Positions 1 through 7,918 are shown, numbered from the stretch's first letter. The stretch: DNA of 50,757 nt from Lachnospiraceae bacterium (GCA_017525525.1 JAFXSQ010000051.1:1-50757), one strand, 5' to 3'. A program made the numbers and translations. The notes: generated from the sequence alone by a model not told the origin.

Positions 1-125
1 ACCTCGAAAAAAAGCCCGGAAAATCGGGAAATGGCTACCAAAACGGAAAAAAAGCGGAAAAAGGTAGCCAAAACCTCGAAAAAAAGCCCGGAAAATCGGG
101 AAATGGCTACCAAAACGAAAAAAAA
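1..125. repeat. Left-edge copy of 72-bp repeat array
   Basis: Two successive units share the 7-mer GGCTACC at 33 and 105, exactly 72 bp apart. GGTAGCC, its reverse complement, lies 30 bp after the first. The units are nearly identical and the array is cut by the window edge, so its length is unknown. The same unit forms a longer array at 3459-4052. The plus strand is purine-rich with few T residues. Confidence 0.85.
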
Positions 126-153
126 GAAGAAACAAGTAGTAAAGAAGGAATGA
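1..153 (+). CDS. C-terminal end of possible Lys-rich 24-residue-repeat protein (partial)
   Basis: Reading from base 1, a frame stays open to the TGA at 151-153. It encodes a very basic 24-residue repeat containing MATKT, KKRKKVAKT and KKSPENRE. The stop lies 13 bp before the next gene, and that gene's ribosome site follows directly. A 72-bp unit is divisible by three and poor in T, so an open frame can arise by chance. The related array at 3459-4052 has this frame broken by one extra A, which argues against strong protein selection there. If real, it would resemble lysine-rich DNA-binding tails. The upstream part is outside the window. Confidence 0.3.
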   Translation, partial: TSKKSPENREMATKTEKKRKKVAKTSKKSPENREMATKTKKKKKQVVKKE

Positions 154-166
154 ATGGAGGAAAAAA

Positions 167-979
167 ATGCGAGATAGAGATTTAAAAAATGAGATTGAAT
201 TCTTTGAAACTAAGCTAGAATGTGTTTTGGCTGAATTGGAAAGCTTAAAAAAGCTTGTTCCGCAAGGAGCTAGCCTAAAAGCGGTACGGCACAGAGAAAG
301 ATACCAGTATTTTATGAAGACAAAAAAAGGTGATGTAAACGGAACATACATAAAAAAGGACAAGATGGAATTGGCGAGGACTCTTGCACAGATAGAGTAT
401 GACAGGAAGCTTGCAGTGAAGCTTCAGAACTCGATTGACAGGTTGAAAATGTGCGGAGATTGCTGTCGTGATATTCTGTTTGACGATGTGGCAGAGCATA
501 TGAATTCAGGCAAAAGAATGCTGATCAGTCCGACGTATATGTCTGATGAAATGTACATCAAGGCATGGAAAAACCGGGAGTACGAAGCTCTTTCTTTTAA
601 AGAGGATTATCCTGAGTTTATTACAAGACATGGCCTGAGGGTGCGTTCGAAATCAGAAGTCATTATAGCGGATATTCTGGACGAGTATGGTATTCCGTTT
701 TTATATGAGAAGCCGTTAGTACTTAGAAGCGGGACTGTTCATCCTGATTTTACACTGTTAGATATTATCAGAAGGCGTGAAGTGTATTGGGAACACCTTG
801 GGATGATGGAGGATTCGGATTATAGGAATAATGCTTTTTATAAAATCCGGAATTATGAGGAAAGCGGTTATTATCAGGGAGCTGGTATCATATACACTTT
901 TGAAACAGTGAAATATCCGATCAACACAAGAGTGATCAGAAAAATGGTAATGACATATAAGGACATACTTGGGTATTGA
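167..979 (+). CDS. PD-(D/E)XK-like nuclease-fold hypothetical protein
   Basis: A 270-residue protein of no recognised named family. The N-terminal half (about 1-100) is charged, probably helical or coiled coil. The C-terminal half looks like a restriction-endonuclease fold: SKSE at 161-164, HPDF with Asp194, and YWEHLGM with Glu209, followed by conserved-looking tyrosines and lysines (Lys226). In a canonical site Asp194 and Glu209 would bind metal, but the expected ExK is E-H here, so activity is uncertain. The start is ATG 167, seven bases after GGAGG at 156-160. The gene is visibly richer in A and T than the housekeeping genes downstream, suggesting transfer. It sits directly after the left repeat array. 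DNA cleavage is an inference. Confidence 0.6.
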   Translation: MRDRDLKNEIEFFETKLECVLAELESLKKLVPQGASLKAVRHRERYQYFMKTKKGDVNGTYIKKDKMELARTLAQIEYDRKLAVKLQNSIDRLKMCGDCCRDILFDDVAEHMNSGKRMLISPTYMSDEMYIKAWKNREYEALSFKEDYPEFITRHGLRVRSKSEVIIADILDEYGIPFLYEKPLVLRSGTVHPDFTLLDIIRRREVYWEHLGMMEDSDYRNNAFYKIRNYEESGYYQGAGIIYTFETVKYPINTRVIRKMVMTYKDILGY

Positions 980-1172
980 TCGAAAGAGACCTTCGCACAT
1001 TGATAATCGTATAATATTTCGGATAATTTGGTTCAATCGAGAGGAAACACTTGATTATATGGAGAGGGAAGATGAAATCGTACCTTACTACTCTATACAA
1101 GCTCGACAACGGAAATCAAGGATTTCCTGCCTCACCTATCGTCGTGCCGCCGCGCGTTACGCAGCGTCAAAA

Positions 1173-1290
1173 CCGATTATCCGGGCGAGCGCAAAAAAAG
1201 ATGCGATGCATGCGAAAAACCGATTATCCGGGCGAGCGCAAAAAAAGATGCGATGCATGCGAAAAACCGATTACCCGGGCGAGCGCAAAT
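1173..1290. repeat. 47-bp tandem repeat, about 2.5 copies
   Basis: The motif CCGATTA begins at 1173, 1220 and 1267, giving a 47-bp period. Units one and two are identical over the period; the third is shortened and diverges after GAGCGCAAA. Each full unit contains the self-complementary GATGCATG region. The period is not a multiple of three, so it does not behave as a protein repeat. Confidence 0.85.
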
Positions 1291-1329
1291 AAAGACGTGG
1301 TGCATACGGAAAAACATACGCACCACGTC
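1287..1329 (-). terminator. Putative intrinsic terminator of the sigma/anti-sigma operon
   Basis: Arms GACGTGGTGC (1294-1303) and GCACCACGTC (1320-1329) form a perfect 10-bp stem with a 16-nt loop. Read on the minus strand the stem is followed by TTTATTTG, a moderate U-rich tail. It lies about 60 bp past the end of the minus-strand gene that stops at 1388, which is the right side and orientation. Confidence 0.5.
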
Positions 1330-1387
1330 AGGGCATGACTGACGGAGATGATGATACGGTCGAGAGTCGATCACAGGAACATAAAAA

Positions 1388-2635
1388 CTACTCTTTTCTT
1401 GTCAGTACGTGATTATTGATTGTTATGCTTTCGATATTGTCCACGTCGACAAGACGGTTGAATATCATGGTGTTGTTGCAGATGTATTGTGTGTTGTTCT
1501 TTTCGGGCTCAGCTATGTGACTCTTTGAAGGACTGGTATTGTCTCTTACTATGTACTCGCTCCCATCCTTGAAGCTGATCTTAACAAGCCATGTGTAGAC
1601 CATTGTATCACCGTTTAGATACCGTAGGAACTCATCAGGATCGCTTTCGTAAAAGTCACGCAGATCCTTCATTTCCAATGCTTCTTCACAGGCGAGTATG
1701 CTGTCGAAGTCCATGGATATCGGGGACACGATTGCTCCTGTGTTTTTGCTGTCCGTGAAGAATACGGATCCAGCCTTTTCCTTAAGAGGGATGTCTATGC
1801 TTCGGCTGTTCTTTAATAAATCCTCGTAAGCTATATCTTTGTTGATAAACTCGCTGCGATTGCCTATGTACTCATCTATAACGAGCGTGAGCTTGTCCGG
1901 CTTATCCACAGATGAGTTAGAAGCAATCTTCTCTGCAACTGTCTCGCTGTTTTGCCTGAATCCGTCGTGAAGGGTTATGTAGTCATAGCAGTAGAGCTTG
2001 TCGGCTGTGGACTTTTCAAGATCTACAAATATTTTTCCGCCGCCTTCGGCAAAGCGGTATGAGAAGGAGATGTCTTCTGAAATACTCGCGCCTTTAAGCT
2101 CGTTGTTTATCTGACTGTAGACCAGGCAGTCTACGCCGCCTTCCTTTGATAATGTATATTCTACAACTGCGCACCGGTCATCTCTTACCGCTGACAGGAT
2201 CTCGATGGTTGTGTCGCCGCCCATAACGGCAGATATGGGTTCGGTGGACAGGTTTTCACCGATAAGGCTCTCGGCTTTCTCTGGGGCCATATCTTCGTAT
2301 TCCTGCTCGGGCAATACAACGGTGTGCTCGCCCTTTTCGTCATTCCAGGTGTACTCGTGGGACTCGACTTTTGGTTTTCCGGAGGTACCCCAAAGCCGCC
2401 TGAAAAGTTCACCGTCGGTTGCCGCATTTACTCCTATCGGTACAGCGAAGATCAGGGCTGCAGCAGCTGTGCATATTCCTGCAAGTCTCATGCGGCTTTT
2501 GCTGTGTGCCTCTTTCTTGAAGCGTATAAGCTCAGCTTCCTTGCGCTTATTGTAGCTTCTTGAAAATGTGTGGCTTTCCTCTATAGTATCAAACTCCTCC
2601 GGAGTGATATCAGTTTGAAATATATCTCGTTCCAT
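1388..2635 (-). CDS. Membrane anti-sigma factor (DUF4179-like)
   Basis: A 415-residue single-pass membrane protein. Residues 1-50 are cytoplasmic and basic, residues about 51-72 are one hydrophobic helix, and the remaining 340 residues are predicted outside and resemble DUF4179-type sensor domains. Its start overlaps the end of the upstream sigma factor gene by 26 bp, so the two are translationally coupled. In this arrangement the short cytoplasmic part normally holds the sigma factor inactive until an envelope signal is sensed. No zinc-binding HxxxCxxC anti-sigma motif is visible in the N-terminus, so the binding mode is not the ZAS type. The role is inferred from layout and topology; the signal is unknown. 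Confidence 0.7.
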   Translation of the reverse strand: MERDIFQTDITPEEFDTIEESHTFSRSYNKRKEAELIRFKKEAHSKSRMRLAGICTAAAALIFAVPIGVNAATDGELFRRLWGTSGKPKVESHEYTWNDEKGEHTVVLPEQEYEDMAPEKAESLIGENLSTEPISAVMGGDTTIEILSAVRDDRCAVVEYTLSKEGGVDCLVYSQINNELKGASISEDISFSYRFAEGGGKIFVDLEKSTADKLYCYDYITLHDGFRQNSETVAEKIASNSSVDKPDKLTLVIDEYIGNRSEFINKDIAYEDLLKNSRSIDIPLKEKAGSVFFTDSKNTGAIVSPISMDFDSILACEEALEMKDLRDFYESDPDEFLRYLNGDTMVYTWLVKISFKDGSEYIVRDNTSPSKSHIAEPEKNNTQYICNNTMIFNRLVDVDNIESITINNHVLTRKE

Positions 2636-3197
2636 AGTAAAACCTCCCTTTGTTATCTGTGTCGATAATTCCTTTTCTTGACAGGGCTTCGATTTCCTGT
2701 GCCTGCTCGATCATATTTTTTAACAGGCGTTTACCCCGTTCGTAGCGCTTTCGTACGTTTGCCTCGCTTATTCCCAGACGTAATGCTGTTTCTTGTGATG
2801 AATATCCTTCAACAGCGATAGAAAAGACAACATGTTTATACTTTGCTGGAAGCTTTTTGATCTCCTCAATCAGCTCCGATTCATTTTCCATAAAGCATTC
2901 CGGCTCTGCGCTGTCCTCTCGGTCTGTCAGATAGATGATATCCGATTCGCGGGCGTTTTTATTGTAGGTATTTATCGCTGCATGCCTTATCACTGTTATC
3001 ATGTATCGCTTGCAGTCATCGGACTGCGGATCGCGTATGTCCGGTATATGCTGCATGATTGAGAGAAATGCGTTCTGGACCGCATCCTCTGCCTGCCCTT
3101 CATCCTTAAGGATGGCGTAGGCAACGTGATACATTTTCTGCTCATAGAGTCTGTAACAGTCCTCCACGAAACGGATCTTCCGTTTTGCCTCCGACAT
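2610..3197 (-). CDS. ECF-type RNA polymerase sigma factor
   Basis: A 195-residue protein with the two sigma-70 regions of ECF factors. Region 2 covers about residues 12-80 (YRLYEQKMYHVAYAILKDE, then AEDAVQNAFLSI). Region 4 covers about 110-165, with a helix-turn-helix around SSQETALRLGISEANVRKR. A C-terminal tail of about 25 residues extends past region 4. The ribosome site is strong: AAGGAGGTGA precedes ATG 3197 on the minus strand. It is the first gene of a two-gene operon with its anti-sigma factor. A perfect 10-bp inverted repeat lies 20-105 bp upstream and may be part of autoregulation. Confidence 0.88.
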   Translation of the reverse strand: MSEAKRKIRFVEDCYRLYEQKMYHVAYAILKDEGQAEDAVQNAFLSIMQHIPDIRDPQSDDCKRYMITVIRHAAINTYNKNARESDIIYLTDREDSAEPECFMENESELIEEIKKLPAKYKHVVFSIAVEGYSSQETALRLGISEANVRKRYERGKRLLKNMIEQAQEIEALSRKGIIDTDNKGRFYYGTRYISN

Positions 3198-3216
3198 TGT
3201 GTCACCTCCTTCTTAA

Positions 3217-3302
3217 AACTCGTGTACCCGGGGCTTAAAGCTCCGAAAACACTGACTTTCTTGTTCGAGTATAATGAGTACTACAGATTAGATACACGAG
3301 TT
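3217..3302 (-). promoter_or_regulatory. Inverted-repeat regulatory region upstream of ECF sigma gene
   Basis: AACTCGTGTA at 3217-3226 and its exact reverse complement TACACGAGTT at 3293-3302 flank 66 bp. The first copy lies 20 bp before the sigma start. The intervening stretch has a second smaller palindrome (GCTTAAAGC, about 3233-3241). No clear housekeeping -35/-10 pair was found on the minus strand, so control by the encoded sigma factor or a dimeric regulator is possible. Confidence 0.45.
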
Positions 3303-3458
3303 ATCTTGGTTTAGTAGTTATGATAAGGATAAGTGTTTTTGAACACTATTGTAGAATTGATCTTTGTGCCGTGAGCGTATTCCGCGCGCTTGTTTTGCTC
3401 TTACACCAATAATAACAAATCGAACGCGGAAAATGTGACAAAAAAGAAAAAAACGTGG

Positions 3459-4052
3459 CAAACCCGAAAAAACAGCCGGGAAAATCAGAAAATGGCTACC
3501 AAAACGGCGAAAAAGCGGAAAAAGGTAGCCAAAACCGCGGAAATCAGCCCGGAAAATCCGGAAATGGCTACAAAAACGGCGAAAAAGCGGAAAAAGGTAG
3601 CCAAATCCGTGGAAACCAGCCCGGAAAATCAGAAAATGGCTACAAAAATGGCGGAAATCGGAAAAAAGGTAGCCAAAACCGCGAAAAACAGTCCAGAAAA
3701 TCAGAAAATGGCTACCAAAACGGCGAAAAAGCGGAAAAAGGTAGCCAAAACCGCGAAAAACAGCCGGGAAAATCAGAAAATGGCTACAAAAATGGTGGAA
3801 ATCGGGAAAAAGGTAGCCAAAACCGTGGAAACCAGCCCGGAAAATCCGGAAATGGCTACCAAAACGGCGAAAAAGCGGAAAAAGGTAGCCAAAACCGCAA
3901 AAAAACAGTCCGGAAAATCCGGAAATGGCTACCAAAATGGCGAAAAAGCGGAAAAAGGTAGCCAAAGTCGCGAAAAACAGTCCGGAAAATCAGAAAATGG
4001 CTACCAAAACGGCGAAAAAGCGGAAAAAGGTAGCCAAAACCGAAAATTCAGT
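3459..4052. repeat. 72-bp tandem repeat array with alternating inverted 7-mers (8 units)
   Basis: GGCTAC(C/A) starts at 3494, 3566, 3638, 3710, 3782, 3854, 3927 and 3999. The spacing is 72 bp except one 73-bp step, where a run of A gained one base. Each is followed 30 bp later by GGTAGCC, so sites alternate orientation every 30 and 42 bp. Units 2, 3 and 5 carry GGCTACA. Inner segments come in two forms (GCGAAAAAGCGG or GGCGGAAATCGG) mixed along the array, indicating shuffling. Degenerate part-units flank both ends. Function unknown. Confidence 0.9.
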
Positions 4053-4295
4053 TTGGAAACCCGGGAACTCTTCGGCAATAAGGCGAAAACGAGCATTACT
4101 TAGAATAGAATGAAGCTCAAAAAAAAGGGAGCGTTTTTTTGCTGCGCGGGAAACAAGCGGCATTAACGGTGTAAATGAAAGAATGTGAGAAAGCGGCGGA
4201 CTAAAGAAAAAAGAGAGAGAAAGCGGCGGACTGATGAAAATGGGATATTGATCATTCCGGAAGGATAAGGTGACAAAACTAAGCGGTATTAACTG

Positions 4296-4323
4296 TTGCA
4301 AACCGTTCAAAAAGGTCTATAAT
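4296..4323 (+). promoter_or_regulatory. Sigma-A-type promoter for the gene at 4362
   Basis: TTGCAA at 4296-4301 and TATAAT at 4318-4323 are separated by 16 bp. Transcription would start near 4330, which places the in-frame ATG at 4329 at the very 5' end of the RNA and favours the downstream start at 4362. Confidence 0.7.
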
Positions 4324-4361
4324 ACGAAATGATTATATTCAATACGCGGGAGAATGCACAG

Positions 4362-4889
4362 ATGTCCGATAAGGCTGAATACTTGGAGAAGCTTCTCTGT
4401 GAATATCAAAAATCGTTTGATATCACAAGGGATTATAAAATAGGTGATATCGTAGCTTCGGCGTACGGCTTCTTTTCTTCGATAAGCGAGAAGTATGTGA
4501 TCAGCCCCAAGGCTAATCTATGGAGTATCCACGGCTTTGAGCACATCCTCTTCCTTGAACGGGAGAGGGTAGGTGAAGCTGATATTGAAGAAGCACGGCT
4601 TCTGATGACAGAACACATGGAGCCGGAGCTTGTGAGGAAGGGAAAGAAATACCCGGAGAAGGATCATATGTATTCATATGTTACGGTTGCGTTTATCTGC
4701 GAACGATCTCCGGAAGATGCTGTGGTACAGGCTGTGAAGGACTTCAGGTACGAAAAGAATTACCTGATGACTATTCGCGGCCATGTTGAGGGACATCTGA
4801 TCTTGGCCGATCTTGAGGGTAAAAAAGCATACTCCTGCAAGCAGGCAAAGCATCTGACGGAGTTTTATAATAAGATTTTTGAGCAGTGA
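4362..4889 (+). CDS. Conserved-looking hypothetical cytoplasmic protein
   Basis: A 175-residue soluble protein with no signal peptide or membrane segment, not assigned to a named family. It begins MSDKAEYLEKLLCEYQKSF and contains an aromatic patch (DIVASAYGFFSSISEKYV) followed by HGFEHILFLE and a C-terminal helix. An upstream in-frame ATG exists at 4329, but the promoter's predicted start point coincides with it. ATG 4362 instead has GGGAGA 8 bases upstream, so it is chosen. It lies 53 bp before cstA and may be co-transcribed with it. Nothing in the sequence points to a catalytic motif. Confidence 0.6.
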   Translation: MSDKAEYLEKLLCEYQKSFDITRDYKIGDIVASAYGFFSSISEKYVISPKANLWSIHGFEHILFLERERVGEADIEEARLLMTEHMEPELVRKGKKYPEKDHMYSYVTVAFICERSPEDAVVQAVKDFRYEKNYLMTIRGHVEGHLILADLEGKKAYSCKQAKHLTEFYNKIFEQ

Positions 4890-4942
4890 AACTGCTTGAA
4901 GATAAAGAAACCCAAACACATTTTAAGAAAGAAGGGATTTAA

Positions 4943-6703
4943 GTGAACACAGCGTTGATACTTATCATCAGTATCGTAGTTTTGCTCTGCGGTTATGTCT
5001 TCTATGGCAAGTGGCTTGCAGAACAGTGGGGAGTCGATCCGAGCAAGAAGACACCTGCGCATGAGTTGGAGGATGGCGTGGATTATGTACCTGCCAAGGC
5101 TCCGGTCCTTATGGGCCATCATTTCTCATCAATTGCAGGCGCAGGCCCGATCAACGGACCTATTCAGGCAGCAATCTTCGGATGGATACCGGTGCTGCTC
5201 TGGGTTCTTATCGGCGGTATCTTCTTCGGCGGCGTGCATGATTTCGGTGCGCTTTTCGCATCTATCCGCCACAAAGGTCAGTCGATCGGTGAGGTTATTG
5301 ACGACGCAATGGGTAGGATGGCCAAGAAGATATTCATCATTTTCGGCTATCTCACTCTGCTCCTTGTGGTTGCAGCTTTCAGCTCGATAGTTGCGAGCAC
5401 CTTCGGAAGCACCTCGGCAGCAGGCGTTGCTTTAGAGGGTGAGGCGCTTACCTCTCATCAGCAGACAGCCATGATTTCGCTTTTGTTCATATTTCTTGCG
5501 ATAGTATTCGGTTTCCTGGTATACAGGAAGAATGTACCGATCGGTCCGGCTTCGATAATCGGTGTTGTCGGTATCATAATCATAGTTGCAATCGGTATGA
5601 ATTTCTATCCGATAAGCATATCTTATAATATGTGGATGTGGATACTTGCAGTATACATCCTTATCGCTTCGGTAACTCCGGTGTGGATACTTCTCCAGCC
5701 GAGAGACTACTTAAGTTCATTCCTGCTGTACTTTATGATTGCCGTGGCTGTCGTAGCCATAATCGGTTCTGCGATAGCAGGAAAGGGTAATGTGGATATA
5801 CCTGCTTTCGCGGGATTTAATATCGAGGGTTCAAACGGACTTTTTGCTTCGGGTTATATGTTCCCGGCTCTGTTCGTGACGATTGCCTGCGGTGCAATTT
5901 CCGGCTTCCATTCACTTGTTTCATCGGGTACAACCTCAAAGCAGATCGACAATGAGGTGAACGCCCGTCCCGTAGCTTACGGTTCAATGCTTATAGAGTG
6001 TATAGTTGCTGTTATCTCACTCTGTGCGGTAGGTTTTGTATGGCACACCGTAAATGTTGACAAGGAGGCACTTGCTTCAACAGGCCTTACGAGCCCGACA
6101 GCTGTATTTGCCGGTGGTGTCTCTCAGATGATCGGAACCGTCTTCGGTGCTGACAGCCCGCTTGTTGACATCATATACAGTATGTTCGTTCTCGCTGTAT
6201 CGGTATTCTGCCTTACATCTCTAGATACGGCAACCAGACTAGCGAGATACATGTTCCAGGAGTTCTGGCTTTCATCGGGAGAGACAGTCAAGGATGTAAC
6301 AGGAGCAAAGAAGATACTTTGCAATCCGTACTTCTCAACCGTTATCACCGTGGTTCTCGGTGTCGGTCTCGGAATGACGGGTTATGCAAAGATATGGCCG
6401 CTCTTCGGTGCTGCAAACCAGCTTCTTGCGGCAGTCGGACTTCTTGCGGTATGTACATGGCTCGGTAAGGTGGGAAGAAACAATAAGATGTTCTACATCC
6501 CCATGGTATTCATGCTTATCGTGACCATTACCTCTCTTGTACAGACCATAATGGACAAGATAAAGCTTGTTTCAGACGGTACGGCAGATATTTGGGCTTA
6601 TGTGCAGGCAATTCTTGCAGCATTGCTTGTTGTACTTGCACTCGTGCTTGCGGTATACTCGTTTGTGAATCTTGCTAAGCAGGCAAAGGAAAAGAGAGCA
6701 TAA
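4943..6703 (+). CDS. cstA: CstA family carbon starvation / pyruvate transporter
   Basis: A 586-residue polytopic inner-membrane protein with about 15 hydrophobic segments. The family signature MGHHFSSIAGAGPINGPI lies near residues 57-74, followed by the acidic HDFGALF loop, and a second conserved segment SSGTTSKQI is near 330. CstA proteins carry pyruvate or peptides into the cell and are induced on carbon limitation; the substrate here cannot be read from sequence. The start is GTG 4943 with GAAGGGA upstream. No LytS/LytT-type sensor system is adjacent, unlike many pyruvate-responsive homologues, so local control is not evident. holA follows after 30 bp. Confidence 0.93.
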   Translation: MNTALILIISIVVLLCGYVFYGKWLAEQWGVDPSKKTPAHELEDGVDYVPAKAPVLMGHHFSSIAGAGPINGPIQAAIFGWIPVLLWVLIGGIFFGGVHDFGALFASIRHKGQSIGEVIDDAMGRMAKKIFIIFGYLTLLLVVAAFSSIVASTFGSTSAAGVALEGEALTSHQQTAMISLLFIFLAIVFGFLVYRKNVPIGPASIIGVVGIIIIVAIGMNFYPISISYNMWMWILAVYILIASVTPVWILLQPRDYLSSFLLYFMIAVAVVAIIGSAIAGKGNVDIPAFAGFNIEGSNGLFASGYMFPALFVTIACGAISGFHSLVSSGTTSKQIDNEVNARPVAYGSMLIECIVAVISLCAVGFVWHTVNVDKEALASTGLTSPTAVFAGGVSQMIGTVFGADSPLVDIIYSMFVLAVSVFCLTSLDTATRLARYMFQEFWLSSGETVKDVTGAKKILCNPYFSTVITVVLGVGLGMTGYAKIWPLFGAANQLLAAVGLLAVCTWLGKVGRNNKMFYIPMVFMLIVTITSLVQTIMDKIKLVSDGTADIWAYVQAILAALLVVLALVLAVYSFVNLAKQAKEKRA

Positions 6704-6733
6704 GAATAATCGTCCCCTGTTTAAGGAAAATAT

Positions 6734-7750
6734 ATGGCAGAAAAGAAGAAAGTAAAGGATCCTATAAAGATAATAAATGAGGATATAAAGTCCGGGGAGT
6801 TCGCGCGTATTTATCTGTTTTGCGGTGAAGAGGAGTACTTAAAACGGCAGTTTTTGAAGAATCTGACGGAGGCGCTGGTCGATCCGTCAGATTCCATGAA
6901 TTATGCCGTGTTCAAGACAGACGCTGCGAAGGCAGATGACATAGTCCAGACCTGTCAGTCTCTTCCCTTTTTTGCGGACAGAAGAGTGTGCCTTGTGGAT
7001 GATTCGGGCTTTTTCAAAAAGGGAAATGAGACCATAGAGAAGCTTATAGAAGAGCTGCCGGACACGACGGTGCTGGTATTCTGTGAGCGGGAGGTCGACA
7101 AGAGAACCAAGATATATAAAGCGGCCGACAAAGCGGGCAAGGTGTTAAGCTTTGAAACTCCGCGCGAGGGTGACCTGATCAACTGGGTTAAGAAGCTCTT
7201 TAGAGACGAGGGAGTGTCCTGTGATGATATCGCTGTGTTTGCGCTGCTTTCGGCAGCAGGGCAGAATATGACGGCGCTTCGTACCGAGGTGGAAAAGCTT
7301 ATCGGTTACAGCATGGAGACAAAGCATATAACGGAGGCTGACGTACATGCTCTCTGCATAAGTCAGGCGGAGAACAAGATATTTGATATGATAGACGCCA
7401 TATCCGAGAAGAACAGCAAAAAGGCGCTTTCGCTCTATGCAGACCTGCTTTCGCTCAGAGAACCGGCGATGCGCATACTGCACCTGATCACAAGGCAGTA
7501 CAGGATACTTGAGGAAACGAGATTTGCTGCGGGAACCGGCGCGGACAAGGCACAGATAGCAAAATTAACCGGCGTGAATTCCTACTATATGGGCAAATAT
7601 ATCAGTATCGCCAACAGGTACACCGAGAAGGAGCTGATTGCTGCGTTTGACCGCTGCCAGCAGGCGGACAATAATATCAAAACCGGACGCGAGAAGGATC
7701 AGATGGCGGTTGAGCTGCTGATCATGGATCTGATGGGGATATCCGGCTGA
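6734..7750 (+). CDS. holA: DNA polymerase III delta subunit
   Basis: A 338-residue clamp-loader subunit. It begins with a short basic tail, then the AAA+-like fold with IYLFCGEEEYLKRQFLKNL (about 26-44), where delta proteins keep a degenerate nucleotide site. It ends with the helical collar domain (about 215-338, AENKIFDMIDAISEKN onward). Delta opens the sliding clamp during loading on DNA. Length and order match bacterial HolA. It lies 30 bp after cstA and may be read through from it, although no function links the two. Confidence 0.93.
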   Translation: MAEKKKVKDPIKIINEDIKSGEFARIYLFCGEEEYLKRQFLKNLTEALVDPSDSMNYAVFKTDAAKADDIVQTCQSLPFFADRRVCLVDDSGFFKKGNETIEKLIEELPDTTVLVFCEREVDKRTKIYKAADKAGKVLSFETPREGDLINWVKKLFRDEGVSCDDIAVFALLSAAGQNMTALRTEVEKLIGYSMETKHITEADVHALCISQAENKIFDMIDAISEKNSKKALSLYADLLSLREPAMRILHLITRQYRILEETRFAAGTGADKAQIAKLTGVNSYYMGKYISIANRYTEKELIAAFDRCQQADNNIKTGREKDQMAVELLIMDLMGISG

Positions 7751-7890
7751 GAACAGGCGGAAGCAGCAAGTCTAAAAGAGGTGATTCGCACCAAAGGCAT
7801 GGTGGCAAAAATCGGCCAAAAAACAGGGAAGAACACAAATTTCAAAGCAACAATTCTCATCGCAAACCGGGTGGATATCGGTTCGAAAAC

Positions 7891-7918
7891 TTGACATTTT
7901 CCCGAAAATGTATAGAAT
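7891..7918 (+). promoter_or_regulatory. Amylase promoter with embedded palindrome
   Basis: TTGACA (7891-7896) and TAGAAT (7913-7918) have a 16-bp spacer. CATTTTC (7895-7901) and GAAAATG (7904-7910) form a perfect 7+2+7 inverted repeat overlapping the -35 box and filling most of the spacer, a classic place for an operator. No regulator gene lies next to it. Confidence 0.65.

Larger units (their letters stand above)
980..1387. other. Intergenic region with short repeats, no convincing gene
   Basis: About 400 bp between convergent genes. It holds a 47-bp tandem repeat (1173-1290), a hairpin that fits a minus-strand terminator (1294-1329), and a stretch near 1141-1170 that loosely matches the reverse complement of the palindromic element at 31572-31612. 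A short ORF at 1072-1338 has a plausible ribosome site, but it runs through the 47-bp repeat in three different frames and is not called as a gene. Confidence 0.6.
3303..4361. other. Gene-poor region dominated by 72-bp repeat array
   Basis: Between the divergent sigma gene and the hypothetical gene at 4362 no conventional gene is supported. Long ORFs appear on both strands because the repeat period is a multiple of three and the sequence has few stop triplets. Right of the array, 4053-4290 is low-complexity purine-rich DNA, with a 16-bp direct repeat (GAGAAAGCGGCGGACT at 4187 and 4217, period 30) and related AAGCGGCATTAAC / AAGCGGTATTAAC copies. Confidence 0.6.

Noticed and set aside
1051-1338. 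Short plus-strand ORF with ribosome site before ATG 1072
   Set aside because: It reads through the 47-bp repeat in three different frames, as expected of non-coding repeat DNA.
3318-3965. 215-residue minus-strand ORF rich in Phe, Gly and Leu
   Set aside because: It is the complement of the T-poor 72-bp array; the multiple-of-three period keeps all frames open.
3459-4052. CRISPR array
   Set aside because: The whole 72-bp unit repeats; there are no unique spacers and no cas genes.
3390-4103. 237-residue lysine-rich ORF over the whole array
   Set aside because: No ribosome site at its TTG start, and the repeat frame shifts at the 73-bp step near 3900.
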